A DNA stretch of 64,000 nt from Gallionellaceae bacterium (GCA_028714875.1 JAQTLN010000011.1:1-64000); one strand, 5' to 3'. Shown: positions 38,910 through 49,539, counted from the first letter of the stretch. Made by a program: numbers and translations. Notes: generated from the letters alone by a model not told the origin.

Positions 38910-40146
38910 CGATATTGGTTTCCACATAGCTTTGAGAAAATTTGGGCTCTTGAGCCGCCAGCACTCGGGTTTCATGTTGTTGATCACGGGCAAATTCCGC
39001 GAGGGCGCCACGGAGCAACTTCACCCCCTCGCCCGTCCTGGCGGAGAGCCAAACGGCGGCGATCTTACCATACTCGTCCCGGGCCACCTGAGGCGCGGCG
39101 CCGGTAAGATCGACCTTGTTCATGACCTCGAATCTCGGTACCTGTTCCGCGCCGATTTCCTTCAACACCTTCTCCACTTCGACAATCTGGCGCTCACGGT
39201 TGGGGCTGGCGCTATCGACCACATGCAGCAGGAGATCGGCGTGGATGGTTTCTTCCAGGGTGGCATGGAAGGCGGAAACCAGGGAATGCGGCAGGCGGGT
39301 GATGAAGCCGACGGTGTCGGAGAGAACAATTTGCCTGCCCGCCGCCAGGCCGCCCCATGGCGGGTAGTCCACCCCCTCGGGAGACGGCGAATGGGAGGGG
39401 GCGTCCACGTCCGCTTCCGGCAACCAGAGCTTGCGCGAGGTGGTATCGAGGGTGGCGAACAACTGGTCGGCGGCATAGGCGCCGGCGTGGGTCAGCGTGT
39501 TGAACAGGGTGGATTTTCCGGCATTGGTGTAGCCCACCAGCGACACCGAGAGCACGCCACCGCGCTGTCGTCCACGGCGCTGCACGGCGCGGCTTTTCAC
39601 CAGCTTTTCCAGCCTTCCCTCGATGTTCTTGATCTTGGCCAGGATCATGCGACGATCCAGTTCCAACTGCGATTCACCAGGGCCGCCGCGCATGCCGATG
39701 CCGCCTTTCTGGCGTTCCAGGTGGGTCCAGCCGCGCACCAGCCGGGTCGAGTAATGGCGCAATTGCGCCAACTCCACCTGCAACTTGCCTTCGTTGCTGC
39801 GCGCGCGCAGGGCGAAAATTTCCAGGATCAGCGCGGTGCGGTCCAGTACCCGGCATTGCAGGCGCCGTTCCAGGTTGCGTTCCTGAACCGGGGAGAGTTC
39901 GTGATTGAAGATGACCAGGGAGGCATCGGCCGCGCGCGCGGCGTCACCGATTTCATCCGCCTTGCCGGAGCCGGCGAACAGCGCGGGATCGGGCCGCTTG
40001 CGCTTGCCTTCGACCACGCCGACAACATTCAAACCCGCGCTGCCGGCGAGTAGTTCCAGTTCGCTTAGACCCTCGGAGTAATCCTCTTTGCCGAAATCCA
40101 GGGAGGCCAGGATGACCGCCTGCCCATGTTCGGGACGCTCAAACAC
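38896..40146 (-). CDS. hflX: GTPase HflX
   Basis: 416 aa; SLVGYTNAGKSTLFN, GPGESQLELDRR. Confidence 0.96.
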   Translation of the reverse strand: MFERPEHGQAVILASLDFGKEDYSEGLSELELLAGSAGLNVVGVVEGKRKRPDPALFAGSGKADEIGDAARAADASLVIFNHELSPVQERNLERRLQCRVLDRTALILEIFALRARSNEGKLQVELAQLRHYSTRLVRGWTHLERQKGGIGMRGGPGESQLELDRRMILAKIKNIEGRLEKLVKSRAVQRRGRQRGGVLSVSLVGYTNAGKSTLFNTLTHAGAYAADQLFATLDTTSRKLWLPEADVDAPSHSPSPEGVDYPPWGGLAAGRQIVLSDTVGFITRLPHSLVSAFHATLEETIHADLLLHVVDSASPNRERQIVEVEKVLKEIGAEQVPRFEVMNKVDLTGAAPQVARDEYGKIAAVWLSARTGEGVKLLRGALAEFARDQQHETRVLAAQEPKFSQSYVETNIDGLE

Positions 40147-40149
40147 GTA

Positions 40150-40392
40150 TCAGTCGGCTTCGCTGGAGGGGCCAGCGCGTTGCACGGAGATCGGGCGAGC
40201 GGGCACCACGGTGGAAATGGCGTGCTTGTAGACCATCTGGGTGACGGCGTTCTTCAGCAGCACCACGTAGGGGTCGAAGCTTTCGATGATGCCCTGGAGC
40301 TTGATGCCGTTGACCAGGTAGACCGAGACCTGAACTTGTTCCTGGCGCAGCGCGTTGAGGAACGGGTCTTGTAATTGCTGCCCTTTGCTCAT
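40150..40392 (-). CDS. hfq: RNA chaperone Hfq
   Basis: 80 aa [48 protein letters not shown]. Confidence 0.99.
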   Translation of the reverse strand: MSKGQQLQDPFLNALRQEQVQVSVYLVNGIKLQGIIESFDPYVVLLKNAVTQMVYKHAISTVVPARPISVQRAGPSSEAD

Positions 40393-40662
40393 GATGAATC
40401 CTTTGTATGAATGGGTATGTTATGGAGTAAAGCGGACTGAGGGCGCGGATTTTATCGGGTTTTATTTCCCCGACCTTGATTTTATTCAAGCCGAGTCGGC
40501 GGTGACTGGGGTGGCGTCGCTTTCATCCAACAAATCGCGGCGGCGCCTCAAGTAGTGGCCGGCCGTGGTCGGCCTTGTCACGGACCACGCCGATTACCCA
40601 CAAGATGGGCGCTTTCCGGGGATCGGCGTGGATGATGGGCCGGAGAGGCTCATGAACGCGGC

Positions 40663-41826
40663 CTACGCCGCGCCCCAATGCGGCGTGGCGATGCCTTGGC
40701 CCAGGTCAGCCTCCACCAGGCGGCGGCGCACTTCCAGCAACTTCTCGATCAGGGCCGGCTCGGCGCGGCCATAGGCATCGGCGTCGGGAATCCGTTTGAC
40801 CACCACGCCCAGCAATTCGGTGATGGCGTTGCCGATGGAGTTCTGGCTGATGGTGACGATCAGCTTGCCGGCATCGTTGCGGTAGATCAGTTGCTTGAAG
40901 GCCGGTTGCCAGCGGATCGAGTTGGCGTACTTGGCATCTTTGATGCAGCGATCGCGCACCATCTTCGCGGTCTTCAGCAGGCCGTTGTTGAACTGCAACT
41001 TGTTCTCCACCAACGCGGGGAAATAGATGTCGCGCGGCAGGGGCGCGTTGCGGGTGGAAACCTGGCCGAAGAAGGTGCGGTAGAAGTCGATGAAGCCTTT
41101 CAGGAGGGTGTCGTACTCTTTCCAGAAGCGGACTTCCTTCAGCGACTCGGCGCCGCCGGTCACTTCCCAGCTGGGCAGTCCCTGCGGGTAACCGGTCAGG
41201 GCGATACGGCAGGAACCGGACTGGCACGGGCGCAGGATTTGCAGATCGAGTTCGTCGAAAAACGCCTGGTAGACATCGCGCATATAGGCCTGGAACAGCG
41301 AATGCTGGCCGCCATCGGTGAGGTTGGGGTTGCTGGCGTCGGCGATGGGCGCGTCGCGCAACTCGGTCTTGTTGAACACGATGAAGTGGTTATGCAGCAT
41401 GCGGATGCTCGGCACCCCCGGCGAAGTCAGCGGCCAGGTCGCGTCCAGGCTCGCCTCGCCAGCCAGCACCAGGGTCGCGTCCGGGTCGGGATACTGCTCC
41501 AGCATGTACTCGATGATCACCTGGTTCATGCGGTTCCAGACGTTCTTCACCTGTTCCGGCACCTGGGTGCGGCGCACCGGGCGACCGAGCGGATCGAGGA
41601 TGGTCTGCGAGGTGTTGTAGATGATCGAGGTATCGAATTCGTTGCTGTGGCCCAGCGCCTTGCGGTACAGCAACAGCCCTTCCGGGTTCTGCAACAAGCC
41701 GTTGTTATGCACCAGATCGTTGAGGTTCTCGGTGCTGTTGAAAAATTCATTCGCCTTCATCCCCTCGGGAACATCGAGCGGAATCTGGCGAAAGGGGGTG
41801 ACGATCTCTCTGGGGCCGGAAAGCAT
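40663..41826 (-). CDS. Protein of unknown function
   Basis: 387 aa from ATG at 41826; no family recognised; contains LAGEASLDATWPLTSPGVPSIRMLHNHFIVF. Confidence 0.75.
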   Translation of the reverse strand: MLSGPREIVTPFRQIPLDVPEGMKANEFFNSTENLNDLVHNNGLLQNPEGLLLYRKALGHSNEFDTSIIYNTSQTILDPLGRPVRRTQVPEQVKNVWNRMNQVIIEYMLEQYPDPDATLVLAGEASLDATWPLTSPGVPSIRMLHNHFIVFNKTELRDAPIADASNPNLTDGGQHSLFQAYMRDVYQAFFDELDLQILRPCQSGSCRIALTGYPQGLPSWEVTGGAESLKEVRFWKEYDTLLKGFIDFYRTFFGQVSTRNAPLPRDIYFPALVENKLQFNNGLLKTAKMVRDRCIKDAKYANSIRWQPAFKQLIYRNDAGKLIVTISQNSIGNAITELLGVVVKRIPDADAYGRAEPALIEKLLEVRRRLVEADLGQGIATPHWGAA

Positions 41827-41936
41827 GGGATACCTCGAAAAAGCCTGTGGAAACGGGATGCGAAGGTCGGGAATCATAGCCGCCACAGGGTGCAATAAGC
41901 GATAGCGCATCGCGCCATTCACCGCGATGCGCTCCC

Positions 41937-41964
41937 GTAGCGCCGGCAGGGATGCCGGCGCTAC
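41937..41964. repeat. GTAGCGCCGGC-family hairpin
   Basis: GTAGCGCCGGCA-GGGA-TGCCGGCGCTAC perfect stem. Confidence 0.88.
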
Positions 41965-41977
41965 AAGAGCTTTCCTA

Positions 41978-43852
41978 TCAGGGAATATCGACCACCACTT
42001 CCGCCGACGCCTCACCCACCGCGCCGTTGGCGGAACGGTAGCGCAGACGATAGCGGGGGGTTTCGCGACGCGGCGCGAGGTCGACGGCTTCGCCACCGAC
42101 GACCGGGCCGGCGGCGGGATGCCAGTGTTCCGCCTCTCCCGCCTCGACCAGGACGGCAAGCCCCCTGGGCGGCGCGGCGAAAGTCAGCTTCACATGCGGG
42201 AAGGGTTCCGCCAGATAACGCGCCTCGGGTTTGCCCGGCACGCCCAGCGGCGGCGCGCCGACGCGCACCTGAACGGCCGCGCCGGGGTCGCCGCGATTGC
42301 CGGCGGCGTCGACGGCGACCAGGCGGTAGACGTAGGTCTTGCCGGCATCCACCCAGGTGTCGAGGAATTCGCCTATGACCACGGGCACCGGCTCGCCGAT
42401 CACCAGGCCGGGGTCTTCGGCATTAGCGCCGCGCAGCACCAGCACGCTGACCGTATCGGCTTCCGGCAGGGCGGCGCGGAAGGCGAGGCGAACGCGGCCG
42501 TTCTCGCCGGAGGTGGCGGTGATGTGGGGGGGCTGCGGCGGCACGGTGTCGGGCAGGGCGACGCTGAGCGGTGAACTCGGCTCGCCGGTCTGTTCGTCCG
42601 GGGCGACGGCATAGACGCGGTATTCGAAGCGGCCACCGGGACTGCCGCCGTAAATATCGTCGTAGCGGGTTTCCGGCGTGGGCGCGGTGGTCAGGCGGCT
42701 CCAGGCGCGCGACTCGCCGGCGCGCCGTTCGACGTGATAGGCGGCGGCGCCTGACGCCGCTTGCCAGGCCAGGCGTACCCGGCTATTGCCCACTTCAGCG
42801 GTCAATCCTTCGGGTGCCGCCGGCGGCTCGCCGCGCACGTTGACCGGCAGCGGTAAACCCGGTTCACCGAAGTCGCCGCGCGGCCCGATGGCGCGCAGGC
42901 GGTAGAACAGGGTAGAGCCGGGCCGCGCCTCGCGGTCGGTAAAGCCGGTCGCGGCCAGACCGGTTGGGGTGAGGACTTCCCAGGGGCCGGCGGTCTGAAA
43001 GGCGCGTTCGACCAGGTAACCCAGGGTGTTGCGGCTGGCATTGGCCCGCCATTGCAATTCCACCGGGGTTTTCATTGCGCGCGCCTGGAGGCCGAGTGGC
43101 GAATTCAGGGCGGTGAAATCGGGGACGAAGACGCGCGCCGTGGCGGCCGCGGATTCACGGCCCAGGAGGTCGATGCCGCGCACCTGGTAGACGACTTCCG
43201 TTTCCGTGGGCGCCTGGGTGTCGCTGAACGCCGCGCCCACCGCCGACCAGTCGTTGCCCAGCGCCAGAGGTTGCCGGGTCAACCGGATGCCGGCTCGGCC
43301 ATCGTCACGTTCCACCGTATAAGCCAGGAGCGGCATGAGGCCGGGGTTGGGGCGCCAGTAGAGCTTGACGCCCTCCGCCGTCGCCTCGGCGCGCAAATCC
43401 TTGGGCGGACGCGGTGGTGGCGCGGCGCTGGCGATGTCGATCGGCGTGGTCTTGAGCCAGGCGCCGTCGGGTTCGCCGCGCGCGTCGAGGCGGCGCAACA
43501 CGAAGCCGGCGCGGCGCGGCGGCAAGTCCTTGAGTTCGATCGCGAGACCGGCGGATTGCGCGTAGTCCCAATCCGACATGGCTTTCAGCCCGAGCATGAT
43601 GGCGCTGCCGCCAGGTTCGAAGCCGCTGGCGGGAACGATGCGACGAGCGAGGACGTGGCCGCTGTCATCCTCGACGCGCCAGCCGTGGCCCCATTTCTCC
43701 GGCGGAATGAACCAGAGCAGGCGCACCGCGCCCTGGCCGTCGCTGGCGGACCAGACGCGGGTGATGAGCTTGCCGGTGGGCGTGGCCTTGGGCGCGGCGG
43801 CGGCGCCCACGAGCGGCAAGAGCAGAAGCAGGAGGAGGAGCAGGCGGCGCAT
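41978..43852 (-). CDS. Secreted fibronectin type III repeat protein
   Basis: 624 aa; signal MRRLLLLLLLLLPLVGAAAA; several FnIII-like modules (PPRPPKDLRAEATAEGVKLYWRPN..., PPAAPEGLTAEVGNSRVRLAWQAASGAAAYHVER...). Confidence 0.82.
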   Translation of the reverse strand: MRRLLLLLLLLLPLVGAAAAPKATPTGKLITRVWSASDGQGAVRLLWFIPPEKWGHGWRVEDDSGHVLARRIVPASGFEPGGSAIMLGLKAMSDWDYAQSAGLAIELKDLPPRRAGFVLRRLDARGEPDGAWLKTTPIDIASAAPPPRPPKDLRAEATAEGVKLYWRPNPGLMPLLAYTVERDDGRAGIRLTRQPLALGNDWSAVGAAFSDTQAPTETEVVYQVRGIDLLGRESAAATARVFVPDFTALNSPLGLQARAMKTPVELQWRANASRNTLGYLVERAFQTAGPWEVLTPTGLAATGFTDREARPGSTLFYRLRAIGPRGDFGEPGLPLPVNVRGEPPAAPEGLTAEVGNSRVRLAWQAASGAAAYHVERRAGESRAWSRLTTAPTPETRYDDIYGGSPGGRFEYRVYAVAPDEQTGEPSSPLSVALPDTVPPQPPHITATSGENGRVRLAFRAALPEADTVSVLVLRGANAEDPGLVIGEPVPVVIGEFLDTWVDAGKTYVYRLVAVDAAGNRGDPGAAVQVRVGAPPLGVPGKPEARYLAEPFPHVKLTFAAPPRGLAVLVEAGEAEHWHPAAGPVVGGEAVDLAPRRETPRYRLRYRSANGAVGEASAEVVVDIP

Positions 43853-43854
43853 GG

Positions 43855-46800
43855 TCAGCAGAGTCCGAAGCAGGAGGTGACGGCATCGTAAGCATCCTCG
43901 GCGGCGCCGGTGACCGCGCCCCAGGCGTCCGAGACGCCCGAGGCGATGGCGCCGCCGATCTCGCCGAAGGAACACAGGTCGGCGCTGATGCCGGGGTCGA
44001 CGCTGGGCAGCACTTGCAGGCTGACGTTGAGCTTGCCGATGGGGCAGGCGCTCAGGCTGTAGCCGAAGCCGAGGGTGAGTGGATTGGGTGCCGCCGCGTG
44101 GACGCTGACCGATTCGTTGAGCGAGGCGCAGGCGCCCGCCAGGCAACCCCTGGCGGTCACGCCGGCGCTGCCTTTCGCGTCGATCTGGATCGGCTTGAGT
44201 TGCACGCCGCTTTCCACGCCGACCTCGCCATCGACATAAGCACAGGTGCCGCCGTCGCACTGGATGTCCGGGAAGCGGGCATGGGCCTTGGCGCCGACAT
44301 GGAGGCCGCCGGAACTGTTGAGGTCGAACCAGGCCTGGCCGCTGGCGACGAAGAAGTAGCCGGTGATCGGGTCGGCCTTGCTGCCGGCCTTGAAGTACCA
44401 GTCGCCGCCGCCGACCGAGAAACCGATGGCGGTGGGATTGGCCTCGACATAGATGCGGTCGGCCAGGCCGGGCGGCCCCCACTTGCCACCCATCGTGCCG
44501 GTGAAGGCACCGCCGCCATAGCCGAGGGTGCCGGCGATTGGCCCGCTCCCCGAGTGGCTGGCGCTGAGCAGCCAGGCGCTATAGGTCATGTCGACGCCAG
44601 CATCGCCGCCGCCGGGCTTGATATTGAGGTCACCACGCGCGGCGAAGATGAAACCGCCATCCACGGTGCCGACCAGCGCCATTGCGTTGACCACCGGGAC
44701 GGCGGCGGGGCTGTATTCGACGAAGTCCAGGCTGCCGCCGACCAGGGAATCGCGGGTGACGTGATAGCCGAGGCCACCGCCGAATTCGTACAGGCTCAGC
44801 ACGCCGGGCACCAGCACCACGCCGGAAGGCAGCGCCCAGGTGAACTTGGTCGCCCAGAAATCAGTGTCGCCGTGATAACCGAGCAGGAAATGCCCCTTGA
44901 GTGGCACCGGCATCTGGAACTGGGTGAGATCGACATCGCCCTTGAACACGATGGTATCGCCGCCGCCCAGTGCCACCATGAACGGGGCATCCGAGGCGTA
45001 ACCGAGATCGGCCAGGGCCAGCAGCACGGGGTTGGAGGCCACGCTGCCGCCATCCTTGGGCCCGCTATAGACCGGCTTGATCGCGGCCTTGACCAGGGGC
45101 GAGTCGAATTTCACCTCGAACGACCCGGTATAGGGGCCGCTGCCACTGTATTGCGCGGTGGCGGGCTCGTTCACCTGATAGGACACCGGCACCGGCACGG
45201 CGGGCAGGGCCTGGGAAATCTTGAGATCGGTGAGGAAATCGAATCTCAGGCGCTGGCCGCCGCCGGCGCTGGTGCCGATCTTCACTTCCTTCAGGCTGAC
45301 CGTGCCTTGCGCCAGCTTGCCGCTCTTGCCGGCGAGGCTGACCGACTTGTCGGCGGCGCCGGCGAAATAAGCGCGGCCGTCGAAGGCGAAATAAAGGCCG
45401 CTGACGCACACATCCTTGGCGAACACCTGGCTTTCGCCCTGGAAGTCGAAACAGGCATCGCTGCTGGCGGCGGGCAGCGAGGGCGGGTTGGCGCCGGGAC
45501 CGAGTGGGGTCTTGGTGAAGGCCAAGTTAGCGACTTTCAGCGTCACCGGGCCGTGGGTCAGGGTCTTGGGCTGGCCCTTGAGCACCAGGCTGATGCCGCC
45601 CTGTCCCTGCCCCTTGCCGGCCAGGAGCACCGGGTCGCCAGCGCCGGTCAGTTTGGCGTTGAGCCAGGGCACATAGACCCAGAGGTCATCGTAAGTGGCC
45701 TTGAAAATGCCGTCCCAGGCGCGGGCCTCGACACCGTTCCAGCCGATCTTGCCGCGCATCCAGTCATGGCTTTCCGCGCCGCTGACGGCCTTGCCGCAGA
45801 GGCCATCGGCGTCGATGCCCCAATCGGATACCACCGCCTTGGGCGGCGCGCCGGGCAGGTCGAAATTGAAGAACAGCAGGTCCGACTTGCCCAGGGCGAC
45901 GCCGCGCCAACCGTTGCCGCCACCGCTGTTGCCACCAGCCGCACACTGGCCGCCAGGCGCGGCGCCCTGCTTGGTGGAAAGATCGAGCACCACGGTTTGC
46001 GGCTTCATGCGGAAACCGCTGTCATAGACCAGAAACTCCGCCATGGGCAGGCCGTCGGCATACCAGTCGCCGTCAGGTGACAGACTCGCCTTGGCCGCCT
46101 TCCAGCGCGGCACGGCGGAACTGGATTCCTTCAGCGATGAATTGGCCAGTTGCGCGTCCATCCAGGCATCCACCTGTTTGCCGGCAACGCCATCGAGACG
46201 GGTGAACTGCCCTTTCAGGGCGGGCATGGCGAGTTCCGGCAGGCCGGGAGCGGTGATGCTGAACTGGCCTTCCAGCACGGTGAGTCCGTCTTCCGCCACT
46301 TTCCAGTTCTTGATGTTCACCGGCGCCTTCTGCGTGCCGCCGCCGGGAATCGGCACCAGCAAGTCACCCGCGCCGCTGTAACGATCGCCCGATCGCGTCA
46401 CCTTGGGCTTGCCGCCGGGGGTTTGCAGGCCAACCACCTTGAATTTGCCGTCCGCAACCGGGAAATCGAAGGTACAGGGCTGTGTCGGATCGTTGCCGAC
46501 CACCAGATAGGGCTGGTCTTCCGATACCGCCCAGACCGGAGGATTCTTGGCCAGTGGCGTGACCTCCACCTTGGGCAGGTCGCTGACGCTCTGCGTCGGC
46601 GCATAGTTCTTGCCGGTCGCCGCCAGTTTCACAGTCGCGGCGTCATTGAACCATTGGTTGAACATCAGGTTCAGGACCGGGCCGGGGCCGCCGGGTTTGC
46701 CGCCGCCGGGGCCGCCCTTGATCGGCACCTTGGGTCCGGCCAGCACGCCCAGTTTCGGCAGCGCGCCCTCCCGCGCCGCCTTGGCCAGGCCCGTCTGGGC

Positions 46801-49419
46801 GCCCGCGTCGCCACCCAGCGCAGCCTTGACCATTCCGAACAGATGCGCGCTGTCGGGCAGGGCTTCGGCTTCCACGCGCAATTCGTGCATGCCGAGTTTA
46901 TCCAGGCCGACCGGGCTTTGCGCCGGCAGGTTGACGCCGCTTACCGGCGGTGGCCCCCAGGTGGCGGGGGGATTTTTCAGCACCGAATCCGGGCGCGCTT
47001 GCGACGGCCCCACCGGGCGCGGCGCATCGGCGGGCAAGGCCATGCCATCCACATACCAGCGGGTACGCACCTCGCCCTGGCCGGTGTAATGCAGCAGGCC
47101 GTAGGGCGTGAGTTGGTAATCGCAGGTCGAGTAGGCGGGAACGCCACCCAGCATGGCCAGGGCGTTGAAATTCAGTTTCGCCTTCTCCAGCGACAGCGCG
47201 CCGGTATCGGCCTTGGCCAGCGAAACCGCGCCGCCGCTGGCAACACCGGTTCCGCCCGAGCCGGCCTTGGCCTTCGACTTGGCCGCGACTTTGCCAGCCT
47301 TCACGGCGCCCGCCTTGGGCGCCTCGTCGCCGGAATCCACCCCTTCGACCACAATATCCACCAGCTTCAGCGGGCCACCGGCGTCCGGATCGGTACGGTG
47401 CTGGATCGTCAGCGGCTGGCAGAACAGCATGTAGGCGCGGCTGGCCACCGTCTGGCCGTATTTCACCTCCGCCTGCGCGGCCTGGGACTGGCTGCCCCCG
47501 GACAGGTTCAAAGCGGCGTTGTAGAGGTTGCCCGTGCCCAGGGTGGCGTTGCCGAGATCGGCGGAAAGCGCCGCCACCTGCTGGCCGCCACCCTGAATGT
47601 CGTCCTCGCCCAACTGGAACAGCCGCACGATGTACTGGCCGGCGCCGGCGTAGGCGTGAACATACTTGATGCCGGAGTTGTCCAGATCGACCGTATCGCC
47701 GCGCTCGTAATCGCCGGCATCGCCGGACATCAAGGTAGCCAGGGGTTCCTGAGTGCCGTCACCCCAATCCACGAACACGTTGTCGAAATTCCATGTGGTG
47801 AACATCACCTGCGACGGCGAGCCCATGGTGACGCTGCCGCCCAAGCCGGTGGAAATCGTCGTTTGCGTATCCGGCGTACTGGCCTGGCTCTTGTCGACGT
47901 GGGTGGCGTAGGGGCTTTCACCGAGGTTGAGGTGCCCCTCGATACGGAATCGGTCGTAGGCGAAACCGGAGGCGCCGGCCAGCTTGCCTTTCTGGGTGGC
48001 GGAGTCGATGTTGCTCACCGACAGGCCGGCTGAAATGGCCGAGGGGCAGCCGAGGCCGGTGGGCGCATCGGGCAGGTAGAGCGGCCAGCGATCGGAGATT
48101 TCCACTTCGATGTCGACCAGCTCCGGCTTGGCGTACTGGCTATAAACCCCCTGCGCCTGGGTGACATCCGATGCGCTTTTCGCTTTCGGCGCGAACCCCA
48201 TCGCGAGTTGAATCGGCGGCGCGTCGGGAAGGTCGGCCAGCGCGCTCTTCACCACGCCGCTCTTGGCGTATTCACGGAAACCCGCCACTTCCCAGGAAAT
48301 ATCGGCCTTGGCCTGGGCAAGCCCGAGTTCGCCACCGGATTCGCCCACCACGCCCGCGCTCACCGCCCCCGGCGCCAGCTTGGCCTTGGCGGCGCCCTGG
48401 GACTGGAACCCCTGGTTGACGCCGAGTTGCCCACTGGCGGCCGGCGGCTTCAACGCCTGGAACAGTTCACCGATCAGCGCGGCATCCGGCCGGTAATGCG
48501 GAATGGAACCCCAGCCGGAGCCGCTGGGCACCGCCATGTCACGTTTGGCGAGCAACTTGTCATGGAGATAGAAGCGAATCTCGAAACGCTCCGCCAGGCC
48601 CTTGTTCTGCTCGTGCCAGATGAACAGCAGGGTGTCGTCCAGAGTGGGGTGCAGATCCTGGTAGATCGGCGTCGGCGGCCCCAGGGATTTGCCGTCCGGC
48701 CCCTTGGGCGCGGCCTGGCTGGCGGTCTGTTTGTGCCAAGCCGGGGCGTCGAGCAGGATTTTCCCCTTGAACACCTGTTTCAGATCGGTTTCCGGAAGCA
48801 TCACCAGCTTGGCTTTGGGCGCGGCCGCCTTGGCCGTCTGCTGGAGCACCTGGAATTCCACCTGCTGTTCCAGCGCCGCGCCGAACACACCCGCCAAGCC
48901 CAGCTTGCGCTTGCCGGTGGCGGCGAACGGCAACACGTCAATGGACACCTTCAGCTTGCCGCCATGAAGCAGTACCGGCGCGCCTTTCACGAGGATGCCG
49001 GCGCCGAAATCGGGCTTCAAAATCGGATTCAGGTTCTCGCCGGACAGGCTGACGCTATAGCTGGTGCCCTGCACGAATTCGTTGGGGTACATGCCCAGCA
49101 CGCGCGGCGCCATCAGGCTGGGCGGCTGGAACGGCCGCGGAATGCCTGGCGCTCGGGTGGCCGGCGCGCTCAGGCCATCCGAGGTTGACGGTGAACGAGT
49201 ATCGCCGCTCGGCGCGCTGACAGGCGCGGCAACCGCATCGGAAGCGGGCGCGAAACCGCCGCGCTTGGGTGGTGGCGCGCCGATGGCATCCGTGCTACCG
49301 CCATCGGCCCCAACGCCGGCGAAGGGGCTGGACGCCCAGGAAGAGGGCAACGGCAAAAGCAGGGCGAGGATGCACGCCGCGACACGAACCAACCCGCGCT
49401 GGCCTGGTTTGCGCTCCAC
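43855..49419 (-). CDS. Giant secreted protein of unknown function with PKD-like segment
   Basis: ~1854 aa from GTG at 49419; signal VRVAACILALLLPLPSSWAS; FVDWGDGTQEP...YVHAYAGAGQYIVRLFQ; supplied ORF starts further upstream inside a REP hairpin. Confidence 0.78.
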   Translation of the reverse strand: MERKPGQRGLVRVAACILALLLPLPSSWASSPFAGVGADGGSTDAIGAPPPKRGGFAPASDAVAAPVSAPSGDTRSPSTSDGLSAPATRAPGIPRPFQPPSLMAPRVLGMYPNEFVQGTSYSVSLSGENLNPILKPDFGAGILVKGAPVLLHGGKLKVSIDVLPFAATGKRKLGLAGVFGAALEQQVEFQVLQQTAKAAAPKAKLVMLPETDLKQVFKGKILLDAPAWHKQTASQAAPKGPDGKSLGPPTPIYQDLHPTLDDTLLFIWHEQNKGLAERFEIRFYLHDKLLAKRDMAVPSGSGWGSIPHYRPDAALIGELFQALKPPAASGQLGVNQGFQSQGAAKAKLAPGAVSAGVVGESGGELGLAQAKADISWEVAGFREYAKSGVVKSALADLPDAPPIQLAMGFAPKAKSASDVTQAQGVYSQYAKPELVDIEVEISDRWPLYLPDAPTGLGCPSAISAGLSVSNIDSATQKGKLAGASGFAYDRFRIEGHLNLGESPYATHVDKSQASTPDTQTTISTGLGGSVTMGSPSQVMFTTWNFDNVFVDWGDGTQEPLATLMSGDAGDYERGDTVDLDNSGIKYVHAYAGAGQYIVRLFQLGEDDIQGGGQQVAALSADLGNATLGTGNLYNAALNLSGGSQSQAAQAEVKYGQTVASRAYMLFCQPLTIQHRTDPDAGGPLKLVDIVVEGVDSGDEAPKAGAVKAGKVAAKSKAKAGSGGTGVASGGAVSLAKADTGALSLEKAKLNFNALAMLGGVPAYSTCDYQLTPYGLLHYTGQGEVRTRWYVDGMALPADAPRPVGPSQARPDSVLKNPPATWGPPPVSGVNLPAQSPVGLDKLGMHELRVEAEALPDSAHLFGMVKAALGGDAGAQTGLAKAAREGALPKLGVLAGPKVPIKGGPGGGKPGGPGPVLNLMFNQWFNDAATVKLAATGKNYAPTQSVSDLPKVEVTPLAKNPPVWAVSEDQPYLVVGNDPTQPCTFDFPVADGKFKVVGLQTPGGKPKVTRSGDRYSGAGDLLVPIPGGGTQKAPVNIKNWKVAEDGLTVLEGQFSITAPGLPELAMPALKGQFTRLDGVAGKQVDAWMDAQLANSSLKESSSAVPRWKAAKASLSPDGDWYADGLPMAEFLVYDSGFRMKPQTVVLDLSTKQGAAPGGQCAAGGNSGGGNGWRGVALGKSDLLFFNFDLPGAPPKAVVSDWGIDADGLCGKAVSGAESHDWMRGKIGWNGVEARAWDGIFKATYDDLWVYVPWLNAKLTGAGDPVLLAGKGQGQGGISLVLKGQPKTLTHGPVTLKVANLAFTKTPLGPGANPPSLPAASSDACFDFQGESQVFAKDVCVSGLYFAFDGRAYFAGAADKSVSLAGKSGKLAQGTVSLKEVKIGTSAGGGQRLRFDFLTDLKISQALPAVPVPVSYQVNEPATAQYSGSGPYTGSFEVKFDSPLVKAAIKPVYSGPKDGGSVASNPVLLALADLGYASDAPFMVALGGGDTIVFKGDVDLTQFQMPVPLKGHFLLGYHGDTDFWATKFTWALPSGVVLVPGVLSLYEFGGGLGYHVTRDSLVGGSLDFVEYSPAAVPVVNAMALVGTVDGGFIFAARGDLNIKPGGGDAGVDMTYSAWLLSASHSGSGPIAGTLGYGGGAFTGTMGGKWGPPGLADRIYVEANPTAIGFSVGGGDWYFKAGSKADPITGYFFVASGQAWFDLNSSGGLHVGAKAHARFPDIQCDGGTCAYVDGEVGVESGVQLKPIQIDAKGSAGVTARGCLAGACASLNESVSVHAAAPNPLTLGFGYSLSACPIGKLNVSLQVLPSVDPGISADLCSFGEIGGAIASGVSDAWGAVTGAAEDAYDAVTSCFGLC

Positions 49420-49420
49420 C

Positions 49421-49455
49421 GTGTCAGGCCGCGATGAACCCGCAGCCTGACCTAC
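49421..49455. repeat. Solitary divergent REP hairpin
   Basis: GTCAGGCCGCGATGAACCCGCAGCCTGACCTAC. Confidence 0.75.
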
Positions 49456-49539
49456 AAAAACCCAGCTTGGCACATTTGCCCACATTGCTCCGACTCCTCA
49501 CGACAAACGCCCCCGCAGCGCCGGCGCTACCCACGGCCA

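Noticed and set aside
43853-44482. N-terminal 210 residues of the supplied 834-aa ORF
   Set aside because: Overlap the giant gene in another frame and are low-complexity Arg/Pro-rich; true start is the signal-peptide ATG at 43852.
44014-48033. 688-aa and 627-aa plus-strand ORFs
   Set aside because: Antisense to the giant secreted gene, which has signal peptide and domain-like features; codon-phase shadow.
49420-49485. Supplied start of the giant ORF at 49485
   Set aside because: The first ~22 codons lie in a REP hairpin; a GTG at 49419 leads directly into a good signal peptide.
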